From Vibrio pomeroyi (GTDB taxonomy: Bacteria; Pseudomonadota; Gammaproteobacteria; Enterobacterales; Vibrionaceae), in contig NZ_AP025506.1 in assembly GCF_024347595.1 (NCBI RefSeq), forward strand, positions 310,001 to 374,000: 64,000 nucleotides of DNA, read 5' to 3'. Below the pieces are notes generated by a model. That model was not told the origin of the DNA and did not search any database. It saw only the letters and a list, made by a program, of their open reading frames with translations. Each line of letters starts with the position of its first letter. Position 1 is the stretch's first letter. Both the position numbers and the translations under genes were made by a program. Shown one piece after another: positions 1-8,392 of the stretch.

Positions 1-625
1 TATGGTTGTACTTGGCTGGCTGCCTCGCTAATAGGTAAGCAGAAAGGACAAAACCCGTCGCTAAAAAACTAGCCATCACATTTGGTTGTTGGAAGATTCC
101 ATAAGGACGATTAGCTTCAGTGTTGTAACCAAATAGGTTACCAGGCTCCAGCAAAAAATATTGCACATAGCCAAACAATGCTTGTATGACGACAGCAAGT
201 ACGATGAACCACAGCATGCGCTGTTTATGTTTATTACTGAATTTGAATTGTTGAAGAACCACGAATAAGGCAAAGCCAGCCCATAACCCAAGTAATCGAC
301 CTGAAGCTCCTTCCGGCGAAGCATTGCTGTATAGAATCGGCAATGTGAGTATCACGCAGCTTATCAGCAAGCCTATGGTTAACTTGGAATACTTGAGTAC
401 TCGATTGGTCGCGAGTTGATAAAAGCCGATGGCTAAGGTGAAGCTCAGTGCTAACCAAGTGGTAGGGTTAAAGGATAGAGCAAGGCCTGAGCCCCCTGGA
501 TTAGGCATGAAGAAATGCATGGCGAGCAAGAACACAACAGCTAATGAAGCGAGGAATGCTTTGTTGAGTGGTAACTGAGTGACCTGATTTTCTAGCTGGG
601 TACCGCTAGTATGTATTGTTGCCAT
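1..625 (-). CDS. pglL: PglL/WaaL-family O-oligosaccharyltransferase, 5' part (truncated by window edge)
   Basis: The minus strand is open from an ATG at 625 to the left edge (208 codons), so only the N-terminal part is present. The translation begins MATIHTSGTQ and holds several hydrophobic segments (for example LASLAVVFLLAMHFF and LWAGFALFVVLQQF). It also contains a loop reading VQYFLLEPGNLFGYN then NRPYGIFQQPNVMASF, which is typical of Wzy/WaaL-type ligases. This family moves lipid-linked glycans in the periplasm onto protein or lipid A. The gene beside uvrA in V. cholerae is PglL, a general protein O-glycosylation ligase, and position plus sequence favour that here. The catalytic C-terminal half lies outside the window, so PglL versus O-antigen ligase cannot be settled. 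An AAGG/AGGG stretch lies just upstream of the ATG, and the uvrA terminator ends 17 bases before it. Confidence 0.72.
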   Translation of the reverse strand, partial: MATIHTSGTQLENQVTQLPLNKAFLASLAVVFLLAMHFFMPNPGGSGLALSFNPTTWLALSFTLAIGFYQLATNRVLKYSKLTIGLLISCVILTLPILYSNASPEGASGRLLGLWAGFALFVVLQQFKFSNKHKQRMLWFIVLAVVIQALFGYVQYFLLEPGNLFGYNTEANRPYGIFQQPNVMASFLATGFVLSAYLLARQPAKYNH

Positions 626-641
626 AAATCCCTAACCTTAT

Positions 642-678
642 AAAAACAGAGCTTGTTCCTTTTGAAACAAGCTCTGTT
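642..678 (-). terminator. Rho-independent terminator of uvrA
   Basis: A perfect inverted repeat (ACAGAGCTTGTT at 646-657 with its complement at 666-677, extendable by one A-T pair) is followed on the minus strand by five T residues. It sits between the uvrA stop and the pglL start, so the two genes are probably separate transcription units. Confidence 0.85.
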
Positions 679-721
679 ACTTTAACATTTTTCTGTCTGC
701 TCGCAGGGCGCTATTTTACAC

Positions 722-3553
722 CTAGTTCAAATTTAACATAGGCTTAAGGAAGCGAGCGGTGTACGAACCTTCGACTAACGCCACATCTTCAGGTGTACCC
801 TCTGCAACAATCTCACCACCGCCTTGTCCGCCTTCTGGGCCTAAATCTAAGATCCAGTCAGCTGTTTTTACGACATCTAGATTGTGCTCAATTACTACAA
901 CCGTATTACCGTGATCACGCAGTCGATGCAGTACCGTTAATAGCTGCTGGATATCGTGGAAATGAAGACCTGTTGTGGGCTCATCGAGAATGTATAAGGT
1001 TTTGCCTGTATCTCGTTTAGACAGCTCGCGAGCCAATTTAACACGTTGTGCTTCACCGCCAGATAAGGTGGTTGCCGCTTGGCCTAAGCGAATGTACGAA
1101 AGACCCACATCCATAAGCGTTTGCAGTTTACGTGCAATCACTGGAACTGGATTAAAGAACTCACGAGCATCTTCAACAGTCATCTCAAGAACTTCGTCGA
1201 TGGTTTTACCCTTGTAGCGAACTTCTAGTGTTTCACGGTTGTAGCGCTTTCCTTTACACACATCACACGGAACATACACATCAGGTAAGAAGTGCATTTC
1301 TACCTTGATAACGCCATCGCCCTGACACGCTTCACAGCGCCCGCCACGTACGTTAAAGCTGAATCTTCCTGCTTTGTAACCACGTGAACGTGACTCTTGT
1401 GTGCCAGCAAAAAGTTCACGAATAGGAGTGAAGATACCAGTATAGGTCGCAGGGTTTGATCTTGGTGTGCGTCCTATTGGGCTTTGATCAATATCGATTA
1501 CCTTATCGAAATGCTCTAACCCTTTAATCTTTTTATGTTTTGCCGGTACTGCTGTGGTTGCGCCATTAAGTTGAGTGTGAGCAACTTTGAAGAAGGTGTC
1601 GTTAATTAATGTCGATTTACCTGAACCCGATACACCCGTAATACAGCTAAATAATCCAACTGGAATAGTTGCCGTGACATTCTTTAGGTTGTTACCTGTC
1701 GCTCCAACGATCTCTACGACTTTCTTCTTGTCGATTGGTGTTCGTTGTTTTGGTACTTCAATTTCTTTCACACCACTCAGATATTGGCCGGTTAAAGAGT
1801 TCGGGTTGTCGATGATGTCTTGCATGGTGCCTTCTGCGACTACGTGACCACCGTGAACACCAGCGCCAGGGCCAATATCGATGACATGGTCTGCACAGCG
1901 AATAGCATCTTCATCATGTTCTACAACAAGTACCGTATTGCCTAGGTCTCTCAAGTGTACCAAGGTTTGCAGTAGACGCTCATTATCACGCTGGTGGAGG
2001 CCAATTGATGGCTCATCTAGTACGTACATGACACCCACTAAGCCCGCACCGATCTGACTCGCCAAACGAATTCGTTGTGCCTCACCACCTGATAGAGTTT
2101 CAGCACTGCGTGATAGGTTAAGGTAGTTCAAACCAACGTTAACCAAGAAATGTAGGCGGTCATTGATCTCTTTCATCACTTTATCAGCGATCTGCCCACG
2201 TTGGCCGTCTAACTTCAACTCTTGGAAAAATTGTAGTGCATCAGCAATACTAAGCTCAACGATTTCAGGCAGTGTTGTATCGCCGATAAATACATTTCGA
2301 GCTTCTAGTCTCAGACGAGTACCATCACAGTTAGAGCATGACTTCGTAGAGATGTATTTAGCAAGATCCTCTCGAACTGAGCTTGATTCCGTATCACGGT
2401 AGCGACGCTCTAGTGTATTTAAAATACCTTCAAACGGGTGACGCTTAACGCGGATATCGCCACGGTCATTGATGTATTTGAATTCAACCTCAGTGCGGCC
2501 AGAACCTTTGAGAATGATCTCTTGAGTCTTCTTTGGTAGAGAGTTAAACGGCGCAAACAGATCGAAACCATAATGCTCTGACAGTGATGTTAGCATCTGA
2601 AAATAGTAGTAGTTCTTTTGATCCCAGCCTTTAATCGCACCTTCGGCGATGCTTAGGTTTTCATCCAAAATCACTCGGCTCGGGTCAAAATATTGTTGAA
2701 CACCAAGTCCATCACACGTACCACATGCGCCTGCTGGGTTGTTGAATGAGAACAAGCGAGGCTCAAGTTCTTGCATGCTGTAACCACACTTTGGACAAGC
2801 GAAGTTTGCTGAGAACACGATCTCTTCTTGGTCTGTTTCGTCCATCCAACCGACGACTGCAATACCGCCAGATAGCTCCAGTGTTGTTTCAAACGATTCA
2901 GCGAGTCGTTGCTGTAGATTAGGGCGCACCTTAAATCGATCAACTACTACTTCAATGGTGTGTTTCTTGTGCAGTTCAAGTGCTGGAGGATCGGATAGGT
3001 CACAGGTCTCACCATCAATACGTGCACGAATAAAGCCTTGAGCCGCTAAGTTTTCTAGTGTCTTTACGTGTTCGCCCTTACGCTCTTTAACGATCGGCGC
3101 AAGTAACATCATCTTTGAGCCTGCAGGTAACTCAAGTACCTTGTCCACCATTTGACTGATGGTTTGCGCAGCTAGGGGGATGTTGTGATCCGGACAGCGA
3201 GGTTCACCCGCTCGAGCGTAAAGTAGTCTCAGGTAATCATAGACTTCGGTAATGGTACCTACGGTTGAGCGAGGGTTATGAGACGTCGATTTTTGCTCTA
3301 TCGAGATAGCCGGAGATAAACCTTCGATGTGGTCTACATCGGGTTTTTCCATAAGAGATAGAAATTGGCGAGCGTAGGCAGACAAAGACTCAACATAGCG
3401 ACGTTGCCCTTCTGCGTAGAGAGTATCAAACGCAAGTGACGACTTTCCTGAACCGGATAACCCTGTGATAACCGTGAGTTTATCGCGGGGAATTGTAAGG
3501 TTAACGTCTTTGAGGTTATGCGTACGAGCGCCTCTAATTTCTATTTTATCCAT
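722..3553 (-). CDS. uvrA: Excinuclease ABC subunit A
   Basis: UvrA is the damage-sensing ATPase of nucleotide excision repair; a dimer loads UvrB onto lesions. The 943-residue protein is family length. It has two ABC modules: Walker [10 protein letters not shown] near residue 31 and GVSGSGKST near residue 640, and two LSGGEAQR signatures. Zinc-finger cysteines are visible as CPKC/CGTC in the first half and CEAC/CDVC in the second. The start [15 protein letters not shown] is the usual family N-terminus. A LexA-like box lies about 70 bases upstream, so SOS induction is likely. In E. coli uvrA is divergent from ssb; here galU and qstR lie between them. Confidence 0.98.
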   Translation of the reverse strand: MDKIEIRGARTHNLKDVNLTIPRDKLTVITGLSGSGKSSLAFDTLYAEGQRRYVESLSAYARQFLSLMEKPDVDHIEGLSPAISIEQKSTSHNPRSTVGTITEVYDYLRLLYARAGEPRCPDHNIPLAAQTISQMVDKVLELPAGSKMMLLAPIVKERKGEHVKTLENLAAQGFIRARIDGETCDLSDPPALELHKKHTIEVVVDRFKVRPNLQQRLAESFETTLELSGGIAVVGWMDETDQEEIVFSANFACPKCGYSMQELEPRLFSFNNPAGACGTCDGLGVQQYFDPSRVILDENLSIAEGAIKGWDQKNYYYFQMLTSLSEHYGFDLFAPFNSLPKKTQEIILKGSGRTEVEFKYINDRGDIRVKRHPFEGILNTLERRYRDTESSSVREDLAKYISTKSCSNCDGTRLRLEARNVFIGDTTLPEIVELSIADALQFFQELKLDGQRGQIADKVMKEINDRLHFLVNVGLNYLNLSRSAETLSGGEAQRIRLASQIGAGLVGVMYVLDEPSIGLHQRDNERLLQTLVHLRDLGNTVLVVEHDEDAIRCADHVIDIGPGAGVHGGHVVAEGTMQDIIDNPNSLTGQYLSGVKEIEVPKQRTPIDKKKVVEIVGATGNNLKNVTATIPVGLFSCITGVSGSGKSTLINDTFFKVAHTQLNGATTAVPAKHKKIKGLEHFDKVIDIDQSPIGRTPRSNPATYTGIFTPIRELFAGTQESRSRGYKAGRFSFNVRGGRCEACQGDGVIKVEMHFLPDVYVPCDVCKGKRYNRETLEVRYKGKTIDEVLEMTVEDAREFFNPVPVIARKLQTLMDVGLSYIRLGQAATTLSGGEAQRVKLARELSKRDTGKTLYILDEPTTGLHFHDIQQLLTVLHRLRDHGNTVVVIEHNLDVVKTADWILDLGPEGGQGGGEIVAEGTPEDVALVEGSYTARFLKPMLNLN

Positions 3554-3585
3554 CTCAACAGACCATGTAATTTTAAGTGGCTAAA

Positions 3586-3612
3586 GTATTACATAGAGTG
3601 AGATTTGTGCAA
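3586..3612 (-). promoter_or_regulatory. Candidate uvrA promoter
   Basis: On the minus strand a TTGCAC -35-like hexamer (3607-3612) is followed after 15 bases by TAATAC (3586-3591). The spacing is short, so this is tentative. The LexA box lies immediately upstream. Confidence 0.4.
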
Positions 3613-3619
3613 AGTTTTA

Positions 3620-3635
3620 CTGGATAAAAAAACAG
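3620..3635. promoter_or_regulatory. LexA (SOS) box upstream of uvrA
   Basis: CTGG-ATAAAAAA-ACAG fits the CTGT-N8-ACAG LexA consensus with one mismatch and an A/T-only core. It lies 67-82 bases upstream of the uvrA start. LexA control of uvrA is established in gammaproteobacteria; binding here is inferred. Confidence 0.75.
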
Positions 3636-3642
3636 TAAACAA

Positions 3643-3671
3643 AAAAGGGCGACTCAAAGAGCCACCCTTTT
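3643..3671 (-). terminator. Terminator of galU
   Basis: A 13-bp stem (two G-T pairs) with a three-base loop is followed on the minus strand by a T run (3646-3641). It lies 31 bases after the galU stop and just upstream of the uvrA promoter region. Confidence 0.85.
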
Positions 3672-3702
3672 AAAATTCGAAACGTTACTTCTTATAGAGC
3701 CG

Positions 3703-4575
3703 TTATGCTTCTTTTTGCGTTGAATGTTTGCCTAGCTCAACTTGCTTTTGGTCTTTCTTGTATAGGTTTTCAAAGCAGTAGTTTGTTGCTTCGATGTAGC
3801 CTTCAACACTACCGCAATCAAAACGTTGGCCTTTAAATTTGTAAGCCAATACACAGCCCGCTTTCGCTTGTTTAAGCAATGCATCAGTAATTTGGATCTC
3901 GCCGCCTTTACCTGGTTCAGTCTGTTCGATCAGCTCGAAGATATCTGGAGTCAGAATATAACGACCAATGATTGCTAGGTTGCTTGGCGCTGTACCTTGT
4001 TCAGGTTTCTCGACCATGTCATCGACACGGAAAAGATCGTCTTTGATCATCTCGCCAGAGATAACACCGTATTTATGTGTCTCTTCTTCTGGTACTTCTT
4101 GAACTGCAACGATAGAACAGCGGAACTGCTTGTACAGTGCAACCATTTGAGCCAGCACGCCTTGTTGCTCGTTCACACAAAGGTCATCGGCAAGCACAAC
4201 TGCGAACGGCTCATCACCAACTAGTTCACGACCCGTTAGGATAGCGTGACCTAGACCTTTCATCTCGCGTTGGCGGATGTAAGTGAAGTTTGCTGCTTCA
4301 ATCGTTTCACGGATATTTACTAGAAGGTCTTCTTTATTGGTGCCGCTGATCTGGTGCTCAAGCTCGTAGTTCTTATCGAAGTGATCCATGATTGAGTGCT
4401 TACCGCGGCCAGTAACAATACACATGCCGTCCATGCCAGCTTCGATTGCTTCTTCTACGCCATATTCAATAAGAGGTTTGTTTACAACAGGCATCATTTC
4501 TTTTGGCATTGACTTAGTTGCTGGTAAAAAACGTGTACCGTAGCCAGCTGCCGGGAAAAGGCACTTTTTGATCAT
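3703..4575 (-). CDS. galU: UTP--glucose-1-phosphate uridylyltransferase
   Basis: GalU makes UDP-glucose from UTP and glucose-1-phosphate in the cytoplasm, supplying LPS core, capsule and galactose metabolism. The 290-residue protein opens with the nucleotidyltransferase signature FPAAGYGTRFLPATKSMPKEM (residues 7-27), where G-x-G-T-R and the lysine contact the nucleotide. Family stretches VVLADDLCV and DCGSVEGYIEA are also present. It starts at ATG 4575 (MIKKCLFPAAG). It is transcribed toward uvrA and ends in its own terminator. qstR lies 157 bases upstream on the same strand, and a promoter can be proposed in that gap. Confidence 0.97.
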   Translation of the reverse strand: MIKKCLFPAAGYGTRFLPATKSMPKEMMPVVNKPLIEYGVEEAIEAGMDGMCIVTGRGKHSIMDHFDKNYELEHQISGTNKEDLLVNIRETIEAANFTYIRQREMKGLGHAILTGRELVGDEPFAVVLADDLCVNEQQGVLAQMVALYKQFRCSIVAVQEVPEEETHKYGVISGEMIKDDLFRVDDMVEKPEQGTAPSNLAIIGRYILTPDIFELIEQTEPGKGGEIQITDALLKQAKAGCVLAYKFKGQRFDCGSVEGYIEATNYCFENLYKKDQKQVELGKHSTQKEA

Positions 4576-4643
4576 GATAAGACCCTTTATCTATAATAAT
4601 TATTGATTCAACCTGAGTGGTTGATATTTCTGAGGGCAACTCT

Positions 4644-4671
4644 AGCATAAGTTATGTCGAAAATTCAGCAA
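4644..4671 (-). promoter_or_regulatory. Candidate galU promoter
   Basis: On the minus strand TTGCTG (4671-4666), a 16-base spacer and TATGCT (4649-4644) form a plausible sigma-70 promoter in the gap between qstR and galU. Confidence 0.4.
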
Positions 4672-4732
4672 CAATACCTATGGTTTATTAGAGCTTCCCT
4701 CAAAATTATCGTCAGTTTAAGAAGCGGATCAA

Positions 4733-5380
4733 TTATGCAAGTAGGTTCTGGTTAGCCCAGGCGATGGCTTGGACTCTATTTTTAACCGCTAACTTACGGA
4801 ATATTTGATAGAGGTGGGACTTAACCGTGAACTCACTAATAAACAAGTCATCGGCGATTTGTGTGTTGGATGAGCCGGATTGAAGGCAACGAATAACCTG
4901 AATCTCTCGAATGGTTAAGTCGACATTGGTTGGTGTTGTGTTGGTATTGACCATATTACGGTAGTAAAACAGCAGTTGATTGGTCACTTTTCTTGGTAGC
5001 CAGTTATCACCATCAATCACTTCTTGAAGACCATGGGCAATCTTGTCCTTTTTATCGGTGTTATAAAAGAGACCTTTCAGCACTCCATAAGTTAGAAGCT
5101 CCGAAGTCGGCAGTTGCTGTGGAACATTGAATAAGATGATCTCATGGTTTTTCCACATCACGGTCAGGTTGGGACAGATAATAAGTAGTTGTGGTACCTC
5201 CTTATAGTCGACAAGTAGGATGCGGTTACTCTGCTTTCTGTCGACTAACATTAAGTCGTCCGGAGTCATTTTGTAGAGAATGATGGATAAGTGCTTTTCT
5301 ATCCCTTTTACATGTAGGTAAGTGTCACTCGGGTCTATGCACAGAAAGTGTAAAGTGCGAGCGTATCGAGATTTTCTCAT
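4733..5380 (-). CDS. qstR: LuxR-type competence regulator QstR
   Basis: This 215-residue protein has a C-terminal LuxR/NarL helix-turn-helix at about residues 150-210 (LTIREIQVIRCLQSGSSNTQ then IADDLFISEFTVKSHLYQIF). The N-terminal part resembles the receiver-like half of VpsT/CsgD-type regulators but has no obvious phosphorylation pattern. In V. cholerae the gene between galU and ssb is qstR, activated by TfoX and HapR, which switches on DNA uptake and type VI secretion genes. The assignment rests on that conserved position and the domain layout. It starts MRKSRYARTLHFLCID. No site for TfoX- or HapR-dependent control could be identified by eye. Confidence 0.82.
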   Translation of the reverse strand: MRKSRYARTLHFLCIDPSDTYLHVKGIEKHLSIILYKMTPDDLMLVDRKQSNRILLVDYKEVPQLLIICPNLTVMWKNHEIILFNVPQQLPTSELLTYGVLKGLFYNTDKKDKIAHGLQEVIDGDNWLPRKVTNQLLFYYRNMVNTNTTPTNVDLTIREIQVIRCLQSGSSNTQIADDLFISEFTVKSHLYQIFRKLAVKNRVQAIAWANQNLLA

Positions 5381-5584
5381 TGAAGCTCCGTGTTTAAGTT
5401 GGGTGAGATTTCACGTTGTCATGCACGCTTTGGCTTCTCTAGTGCAATAGTAGTGACTTGCGTTGAATATCAATTCCCAAAGTAAATGAGTGGTTTGTAA
5501 GTGGAGAAAAAAGCAACATCGCTCTGAATATCATGATTTGTTACGTTTTTATTCTTTGTAGTGAGGAGAGAATAGGAATGCGAT

Positions 5585-5612
5585 TTATCACTGTAGAAAA
5601 GCATGCTATTCT
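5585..5612 (+). promoter_or_regulatory. Candidate ssb promoter
   Basis: TTATCA (5585-5590), a 16-base spacer and TATTCT (5607-5612) lie about 47 bases before the ssb ATG. No CTG-N10-CAG LexA box was found in the 278-base gap upstream of ssb. Confidence 0.4.
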
Positions 5613-5658
5613 TGTGCGCTAAAATTTTCTGAGACTATGAATTTAGACGGAGCAAATC

Positions 5659-6213
5659 ATGGCTAGCCGTGGAGTTAACAAAGTTATATTAGTGGGTAAC
5701 CTAGGTAATGACCCAGAAATTCGTTACATGCCTAATGGCGGCGCGGTAGCGAACATTACCATTGCAACGTCAGAGTCATGGCGTGATAAAGCAACTGGCG
5801 AACAGCGTGAAAAAACAGAATGGCACCGTGTTGCTCTGTTTGGCAAGTTAGCTGAAGTTGCTGGTGAGTACCTACGTAAAGGTTCTCAAGTTTACATTGA
5901 AGGTCAACTTCAAACTCGTAAATGGCAAGATCAAAGCGGTCAAGATCGCTACACAACTGAAGTGGTTGTTCAAGGCTTCAACGGTGTAATGCAAATGCTT
6001 GGCGGCCGTGCTCAAGGCGGTGCTCCTGCTCAAGGTGGTATGGGTAACAACCAACAGCAAGGCGGTTGGGGTCAACCACAACAGCCACAACAACAGCAAC
6101 AATACAGTGCTCCTGCTCAACAGCAGAAAGCACCTCAACAACAAGCTCCTCAGCAGGCTCAACCTCAATATAATGAGCCACCGATGGATTTTGATGATGA
6201 CATCCCATTTTAA
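5659..6213 (+). CDS. ssb: Single-stranded DNA-binding protein
   Basis: SSB coats single-stranded DNA in replication, repair and recombination. Residues 1-110 form the OB fold ([20 protein letters not shown], then [14 protein letters not shown]). A Gln/Pro/Gly-rich linker follows (about 115-172), and the protein ends in the conserved acidic tip MDFDDDIPF that docks partner proteins. At 184 residues it is close to the E. coli length. The ATG at 5659 follows a GGAGC ribosome-binding site. It is transcribed away from qstR and ends at a strong terminator. Confidence 0.98.
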   Translation: MASRGVNKVILVGNLGNDPEIRYMPNGGAVANITIATSESWRDKATGEQREKTEWHRVALFGKLAEVAGEYLRKGSQVYIEGQLQTRKWQDQSGQDRYTTEVVVQGFNGVMQMLGGRAQGGAPAQGGMGNNQQQGGWGQPQQPQQQQQYSAPAQQQKAPQQQAPQQAQPQYNEPPMDFDDDIPF

Positions 6214-6253
6214 GCCCTGTTTTTAATATATTATAAAGACAGTATTAAATTGG

Positions 6254-6285
6254 AAAAAGCCGCGTTTATCGCGGCTTTTTGTTAC
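6254..6285 (+). terminator. Terminator of ssb
   Basis: A perfect 11-bp stem (AAAAAGCCGCG 6254-6264 with its complement 6270-6280) and a five-base loop; the 3' arm ends in a T run. Confidence 0.9.
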
Positions 6286-6342
6286 CTAGAATTCTTAACG
6301 CTTTATTTACAACGTCAATTTATAGTATAAGTAGCAATACGG

Positions 6343-6348
6343 TATAAT
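6343..6348 (+). promoter_or_regulatory. -10 element upstream of csrD
   Basis: A consensus TATAAT lies 27 bases before the ATG at 6375. No good -35 is visible. Transcription would begin near 6355, which argues against the upstream TTG at 6354 as the start codon. Confidence 0.45.
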
Positions 6349-6374
6349 GTGAGTTGAAAAGGATTTCGTTATTC

Positions 6375-8390
6375 ATGAGATATACCCCCACGCTAAAATT
6401 GAGCACCCGATTGGTCGCATTTGTCACAGTGATAGTTATCAGTGCGATGTTCATTCTTTTTATCGGTGGCACCCTTTCGTTCAAGCGCATCGGGCAGGAA
6501 TATTTAGACCATTATTTGGTGGGAATAGTCGACGTCGTAGATAAAGAGATGGAAGATCCAGATGCTGCGTACTCAATGCAGCGTTGGATGCCTAAGATGT
6601 TGCAGGCCAGCAATATCGTTGAGATGAAACTCTCAAATAAGACGGGTATTGTTTACCGCTTCAAAGATACTTCTCCACAAATTGATCCGAATCGCCTCTA
6701 TGAGAAAAGCTTCACGTTAGAGCGCAATGAAGGTTACCAAATCGAATTCAAAGCATTGCCTCCTTATATTGGTTACAACTACTCAATAGAAGCGATGTGG
6801 TCGATTACTTTAGCGGTTGCTTTGATCATTTTCTGTTTGGCTCGTGGTGTTCGATGGTTGAAAGAGCAGTTAATGGGCTCTGAAATGTTGGAAGAGCGCG
6901 GAAGGATGATCCTTGCAGGACAAGTTGAAGCGCATGCCAAAGGCGATGAGCGAGAGTGGCCCTTTACGGCAAGTGAAGCACTCGATGTGTTGATTGAAGA
7001 GCTGAAAGATGCACGCCAAGAGCGTAGCCGTTTCGATACCTTTATACGCACTCATACTTTTTTAGATAAACTTACTGGCACAGCCAACCGAGTGCTATTT
7101 GATAACAAGCTTGAATCGGCATTGCATGAAAGTGGTGCTCGTGGTGGTGTGTTGTTAATACGTATCGATGAGTGGGAACAAGTTCGTGATACCAATGATA
7201 AGCAAGTGACCGACGGCTTTATTATTGAGGTTGGTGAAGTCTTATCGAATATTGTTCAGCGCTACCCTGATGTTATTTTCTCTCGTTATTATGAGGCCGA
7301 CTTTGCGGTATTTATTCCACACCAAGGAGCAAAAGATATTGCGACCTTGGCAGCTCAATGTTTAAGGCAGTTAGATAAGCTAACTCCTCCGGAGCCATTA
7401 GAGTCGGATAATTGGTGTCATATCGGCGTGACCATGTATACCGAGGGTGAGCGTCATAGCCAGATTATGGATGAGACGGAAACCGCATTAAAAAGTGCTC
7501 AGTTGGAACGCATTAATAACTGGAGCCGTTACCCTAAACAGAATAAAAATGAGCTTGATAGAGGCAGCGTCCGTTGGAGAACATTACTCGATAAAGCCCT
7601 GCTTCCTGAAAATTTGGTAATCTTTGCTCAGCGGTGTTACCTTATGCCGGAATCTGGTCAAGCTAATGAATTACATAGAGAAATATTCACTAGGATTCAG
7701 GACCCTGACAAGGGTTTATTGAAATCGTCTCGATTTATGCCTGCGGTAGAGCAAGTGGGTTATCAAGCTCAAATGGACCAATCCGTGTTGAAGGTTTTGT
7801 TGAAATCTTTGAAAGAATCAACTCAATCGATTAACTACTCGGTGAACCTGAATGTCACTCCGTTTGCGAGTAAACAGCATTTTAAGTGGTTTAGGAGTGA
7901 GTTATTACAGCTCTCAGCTCAGCATCGCTCTCAGCTGGCTTTTGAATTTCCAGAAGGTCACCTTATTGCTCATCTTGATTATATGAGACCGGTGGCAAAG
8001 ATGCTGCGAGGATTAGGGTGTAAAGTCATTGTTGGTCAAGCTGGGCGAACCATAGTTAGCACGCACTACATAAAGGATTTGAAGGTTAATTATATTAAGC
8101 TTCACCGGAGCTTAATTAAGAAAATCGATCAAAGACATGAGAACCAGCTGTTTGTCCGAAGTTTAATTGGGGCATGTGGTGACTCTCCAACTCAAGTTAT
8201 CGCGGTTGGGGTCGAGACAAAACAAGAAAAGAATACCTTGATAGAGTTAGGCATTAACGGCTATCAAGGGAGATATTTCGACGAAGAGCAACAAATTATT
8301 CCTTTACCTCACCAAGGTGAAAAGACAGTGAAAGCTGAATCTGTTGTTAAAGTTGGTCGAAGAAATCGATGGCGTAAGAGTAGTAGTTAA
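6375..8390 (+). CDS. csrD: CsrD/MshH-type degenerate GGDEF-EAL regulator of CsrB RNA turnover
   Basis: A 671-residue inner-membrane protein with two membrane segments (roughly residues 8-32 and 130-150) flanking a sensor region. A degenerate GGDEF domain (LTGTANRVLFDNKL, with SRYYEADF where GGDEF belongs) and a degenerate EAL domain (ELHREIF in place of EAL) follow. Such proteins do not make or cleave c-di-GMP; E. coli CsrD promotes RNase E decay of the CsrB/C RNAs. In vibrios the gene is called mshH because it precedes the MSHA operon. The frame also opens at a TTG (6354), but AAAAGGA before ATG 6375 and the likely -10 favour the ATG. mshI follows 2 bases later. Confidence 0.88.
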   Translation: MRYTPTLKLSTRLVAFVTVIVISAMFILFIGGTLSFKRIGQEYLDHYLVGIVDVVDKEMEDPDAAYSMQRWMPKMLQASNIVEMKLSNKTGIVYRFKDTSPQIDPNRLYEKSFTLERNEGYQIEFKALPPYIGYNYSIEAMWSITLAVALIIFCLARGVRWLKEQLMGSEMLEERGRMILAGQVEAHAKGDEREWPFTASEALDVLIEELKDARQERSRFDTFIRTHTFLDKLTGTANRVLFDNKLESALHESGARGGVLLIRIDEWEQVRDTNDKQVTDGFIIEVGEVLSNIVQRYPDVIFSRYYEADFAVFIPHQGAKDIATLAAQCLRQLDKLTPPEPLESDNWCHIGVTMYTEGERHSQIMDETETALKSAQLERINNWSRYPKQNKNELDRGSVRWRTLLDKALLPENLVIFAQRCYLMPESGQANELHREIFTRIQDPDKGLLKSSRFMPAVEQVGYQAQMDQSVLKVLLKSLKESTQSINYSVNLNVTPFASKQHFKWFRSELLQLSAQHRSQLAFEFPEGHLIAHLDYMRPVAKMLRGLGCKVIVGQAGRTIVSTHYIKDLKVNYIKLHRSLIKKIDQRHENQLFVRSLIGACGDSPTQVIAVGVETKQEKNTLIELGINGYQGRYFDEEQQIIPLPHQGEKTVKAESVVKVGRRNRWRKSSS

Positions 8391-8392
8391 GC

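Noticed and set aside
5381..5658. Possible LexA box before ssb (CTGTAGAAAAGCATGC near 5591)
   Set aside because: Only the left half matches; the right half lacks ACAG, so it does not meet the CTG-N10-CAG rule.
5872..6168. Leu-rich antisense frame (98 codons) across ssb
   Set aside because: It is the complement of the Gln/Pro-rich ssb linker, which gives Leu and Val codons; it has no ribosome-binding site and no recognisable fold.
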